Source of the DNA: Propionibacteriaceae bacterium | GTDB lineage: Bacteria; Actinomycetota; Actinomycetes; Propionibacteriales; Propionibacteriaceae | Assembly: GCA_031265725.1 (NCBI GenBank) | Contig: JAISCH010000192.1 | Span: 1 to 7,666 of the forward strand | Reading direction: 5' to 3' | DNA: 7,666 nt | Shown here: piece by piece, positions 6,259 to 7,666 of the stretch | How the letters are laid out: the number at the start of each line of letters is the position of its first letter | Numbering within the stretch: position 1 is the stretch's first letter | Translations under genes and position numbers: made by a program | Notes under the pieces: generated by a model | The model's database searches: none | Told to the model about the DNA's origin: nothing | What the model saw: only the letters and a program-made list of their open reading frames with translations

Positions 6259-7125
6259 GGTTGCCGGAGGTTTCAATTCGGCTGACCAGGTGGCTCCGAC
6301 GCTGGCGACGACCACGCAAGCGATGGCCAACCATTCGGTCAGCGTCAGGGCCTCGCTGAGCAGGAGCAACGCCATCAATGCCGCCATCGCCGGTTCCAGG
6401 CTTTGCATGATGCCGAAAACGGCTGGGGGCAGGCTGCGCAAGGCGATCATCTCCAAGGCGTAGGGGATCGCCGAGGAGCAGACGGCCACCACGGCGGCAA
6501 CCCCGATGACGTGCCAGTTGAGCATCGCCTCTCCAGCGACGGCGATGCCCGGAGCGGCGAAGAGTGCCACGCCGACGACAGAACCCACTGCCACTCCGCT
6601 GATCCCCGACCAAGCCTTCCCCACCCGTACCGAGATCAGGATGTAGCCCGCCCAGCAACACGCTGCCAGTAGGGCGTACCCGACTCCGACCAAGTCCAGC
6701 GATTCGGCCGGCGACCATCCCAGCAGCACGACGCCAGCCCCGGCGAACACCACCCAAACCACATCGCGCAGCTTCCGAATACTGGCAAAAGCAATCCCCA
6801 GCGGCCCCAGGAATTCGATGGTAACCGCGATCCCAATCGGAATCCGGGCCATCGCCTGATAGATGGCGACATTCATCACCCCGAGGATCAACCCATAGCA
6901 AAGCACGTCCCGCCACTGCGTCCGCGAACGCCGACGCACCCTAGGCCGGGCGATGACAAGCAAGATCGGCGCCGAGATCAGCATCCGCAACCAAGCCATA
7001 GCCAACGGGTCAAGCTCAGCAAAGATCGATTTAGCCGAAGCCGCCCCAAATTGCAGCGACACAATAGCAATCAGCAGCAACCACACCGGAGAAAGCCAAT
7101 TGGATCGCTTCATACTGTCCCGCAT
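6241..7125 (-). CDS. EamA-family exporter, RhtA-like (threonine/homoserine efflux)
   Basis: A 294-residue inner-membrane protein with about ten hydrophobic helices arranged as two EamA repeats, the drug/metabolite transporter plan. It resembles E. coli RhtA (295 residues) along its whole length. Shared landmarks are SLQFGAASAKSIF (23-35), GIAVTIEFLGPLGIA (98-112), CCWAGYIL (156-163), SSAIPYALEMIALRSLP (217-233) and FGIMQSLEPAMAAL (237-250). RhtA exports threonine and homoserine using the proton gradient; the true substrate here could be another amino acid or metabolite. ATG at 7125 gives the longest protein; an in-frame ATG at 7113 (MKRSNW) is almost as likely, and neither has a strong ribosome site. 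The gene is divergent from the rraA-like gene with a 121-bp gap and lies upstream of the toxin-antitoxin pair on the same strand, 141 bp away. Confidence 0.88.
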   Translation of the reverse strand: MRDSMKRSNWLSPVWLLLIAIVSLQFGAASAKSIFAELDPLAMAWLRMLISAPILLVIARPRVRRRSRTQWRDVLCYGLILGVMNVAIYQAMARIPIGIAVTIEFLGPLGIAFASIRKLRDVVWVVFAGAGVVLLGWSPAESLDLVGVGYALLAACCWAGYILISVRVGKAWSGISGVAVGSVVGVALFAAPGIAVAGEAMLNWHVIGVAAVVAVCSSAIPYALEMIALRSLPPAVFGIMQSLEPAMAALMALLLLSEALTLTEWLAIACVVVASVGATWSAELKPPATDQPPD

Positions 7126-7155
7126 CGTCTACCGCCGTCGCCAGTCGCACGGCCC

Positions 7156-7167
7156 AAGCTAAAGCTT
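7156..7167. promoter_or_regulatory. Short inverted repeat in the exporter/rraA-like divergent region
   Basis: AAGCT and AGCTT flank two A residues, a perfect 5-bp inverted repeat, and the sequence TAAAGC recurs just beyond it. It lies about 31 bp before the exporter ATG and could be a regulator half-site pair. The element is short and may be chance in an AT-richer patch. Confidence 0.2.
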
Positions 7168-7199
7168 AAAGCAGCCACCGGGAAACATTCCTCATCGCC

Positions 7200-7227
7200 T
7201 TGAAATACTATATGATGTAGTTATCTG
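7200..7227 (+). promoter_or_regulatory. Probable promoter and operator of the rraA-like gene
   Basis: TTGAAA at 7200-7205 matches five of six -35 positions, with TATCTG (7222-7227) 16 nt later as a modest -10. TATGAT at 7211-7216 is a better -10 (five of six) but has a weak -35 (TTCCTC at 7188). A 15-bp near-palindrome, ACTATATGATGTAGT at 7207-7221, with one mismatched pair around a central G, exactly fills the first spacer and covers the second -10. A protein bound there would block either promoter, so it is a good repressor-site candidate. The local AT-richness fits a promoter. Confidence 0.45.
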
Positions 7228-7233
7228 TAAAAT

Positions 7234-7237
7234 GAGG
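7234..7237 (+). promoter_or_regulatory. Ribosome binding site deciding the rraA-like start
   Basis: GAGG ends 9 nt before the ATG at 7247. Two other in-frame ATGs (7232 and 7238) overlap or immediately follow this site and would have no Shine-Dalgarno of their own, so 7247 is preferred. Confidence 0.55.
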
Positions 7238-7246
7238 ATGATTTAC

Positions 7247-7666
7247 ATGGCTCAACTCGACCCGCTTGATGTTTCCACTTGCCAACTTTCCGATGCACTT
7301 GCAAAACTAGGCCACTACGCACTGGGACTGGCTGGCATCTGGCCACTGGAGCCAGCCAAATCTTTCGTTGGCATTGCTCGAACAGTTCAATTCCAACATA
7401 AGGATGAAGCAGGTCCCGGAGCGCGCATCGAATATCTCGACTATGTACAACCTGGTGATGTGATCGTGATCGATAATGCGGGACGGATCGATGCCTCCTC
7501 ATTTGGCGGCCAGCGAGCGTTGAAAGCAAAACAGAGAAATGCGGCGGGAGTTGTCCTCAATGGTGCCTACCGCGATGTCACTGAGTTGCAAGGCATTGAC
7601 CTTCCGATCTACGGAGTGGGACGCACCGTGGCAAGTTCTAAACAAGGCGGAATTCCGGTAGCTGTT
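7247..7666 (+). CDS. RraA-like / HMG aldolase-family protein, N-terminal part (runs off the window)
   Basis: 140 codons are present, open to the last base. The protein matches the RraA-like family (Pfam RraA-like), whose members include class II pyruvate aldolases acting on 4-hydroxy-4-methyl-2-oxoglutarate or 4-carboxy-4-hydroxy-2-oxoadipate, with oxaloacetate decarboxylase side activity. E. coli RraA itself, which inhibits RNase E, is a relative. Visible signatures are VSTCQLSDAL (9-18), YVQPGDVIVIDNAGR (66-80), GG at 87-88, and AAGVVLNGAYRD (99-110). G88, then 20 residues, R109-D110, two residues, E113 satisfies the G-X20-R-D-X2-E/D signature linked to the metal-dependent aldolases, so enzymatic activity is favoured over a purely regulatory role. 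About 70-90 residues should lie beyond the window. The sampled GC is about 52%, lower than ilvD, with codons such as CTA, CTT, TCA and AGA. It is divergent from the RhtA-like exporter. Confidence 0.85.
   Translation, partial: MAQLDPLDVSTCQLSDALAKLGHYALGLAGIWPLEPAKSFVGIARTVQFQHKDEAGPGARIEYLDYVQPGDVIVIDNAGRIDASSFGGQRALKAKQRNAAGVVLNGAYRDVTELQGIDLPIYGVGRTVASSKQGGIPVAV

Noticed and set aside
6146..6916. Minus-strand open frame (256 codons) overlapping the exporter gene in another frame
   Set aside because: Gly/Arg-rich translation without hydrophobic helices; a frame shadow of the RhtA-like exporter.
7221..7529. Minus-strand open frame (102 codons) opposite the rraA-like gene
   Set aside because: The plus strand encodes a recognisable RraA-like protein with a ribosome site; the antisense frame has no motif.
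1..7666. CRISPR array, insertion sequence or integrase attachment site
   Set aside because: No regularly spaced repeats, transposase or integrase motifs, tRNA, or flanking target-site duplications were seen. The only repeats are the short ones reported.

Overview
The window looks like chromosomal DNA from a high-GC Gram-positive bacterium (Actinomycetota). The evidence is the GC-rich coding sequence (41 of 60 bases in one ilvD line counted by hand), a dihydroxy-acid dehydratase that reads like the corynebacterial/E. coli long form, and a lipoprotein signal. I cannot place it to genus. No tRNA, rRNA, CRISPR array or insertion sequence was seen.

Layout. Positions 1-3264 hold three same-strand (-) genes. 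Read in transcription order they are a lipoprotein built of apparently repeated telokin-like (DUF4352-type) beta domains (1981-3264), a CPA1-family Na+/H+ antiporter (207-1919), and the first 50 codons of a small membrane protein that leaves the window (1-150). A stem-loop follows each of the first two stop codons. Positions 3265-3561 are a divergent control region before ilvD. It carries a perfect 15-bp inverted repeat with a 58-nt spacer and a 9-bp tandem repeat next to a -35-like hexamer. ilvD (3562-5397, +) encodes the branched-chain amino-acid dehydratase and appears monocistronic. It is followed by a 124-bp stretch with several hairpins where it converges on a minus-strand toxin-antitoxin pair.

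The type II toxin-antitoxin module (AbrB-like antitoxin 5830-6099, RelE/ParE-like toxin 5522-5827) is preceded by two 17-bp tandem repeats that look like its operator. Next comes an RhtA-like EamA exporter (6241-7125, -). It is divergent from an RraA-like aldolase-family gene (7247 to the window end, +), which keeps the G-X20-R-D-X2-E metal/active-site signature. A small palindrome sits in the rraA-like promoter region.

How the genes relate. ilvD and the RhtA-like exporter both touch threonine/isoleucine/valine metabolism, but the toxin-antitoxin cassette separates them and they lie on opposite strands, so co-regulation is not shown. The toxin-antitoxin pair and the rraA-like gene have visibly lower GC (about 52-53% in hand-counted samples) than ilvD, suggesting this right-hand third is an accessory or recently acquired segment beside core genes. 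I found no convincing new multi-gene system. The least explained signals are the repeats in the control regions.
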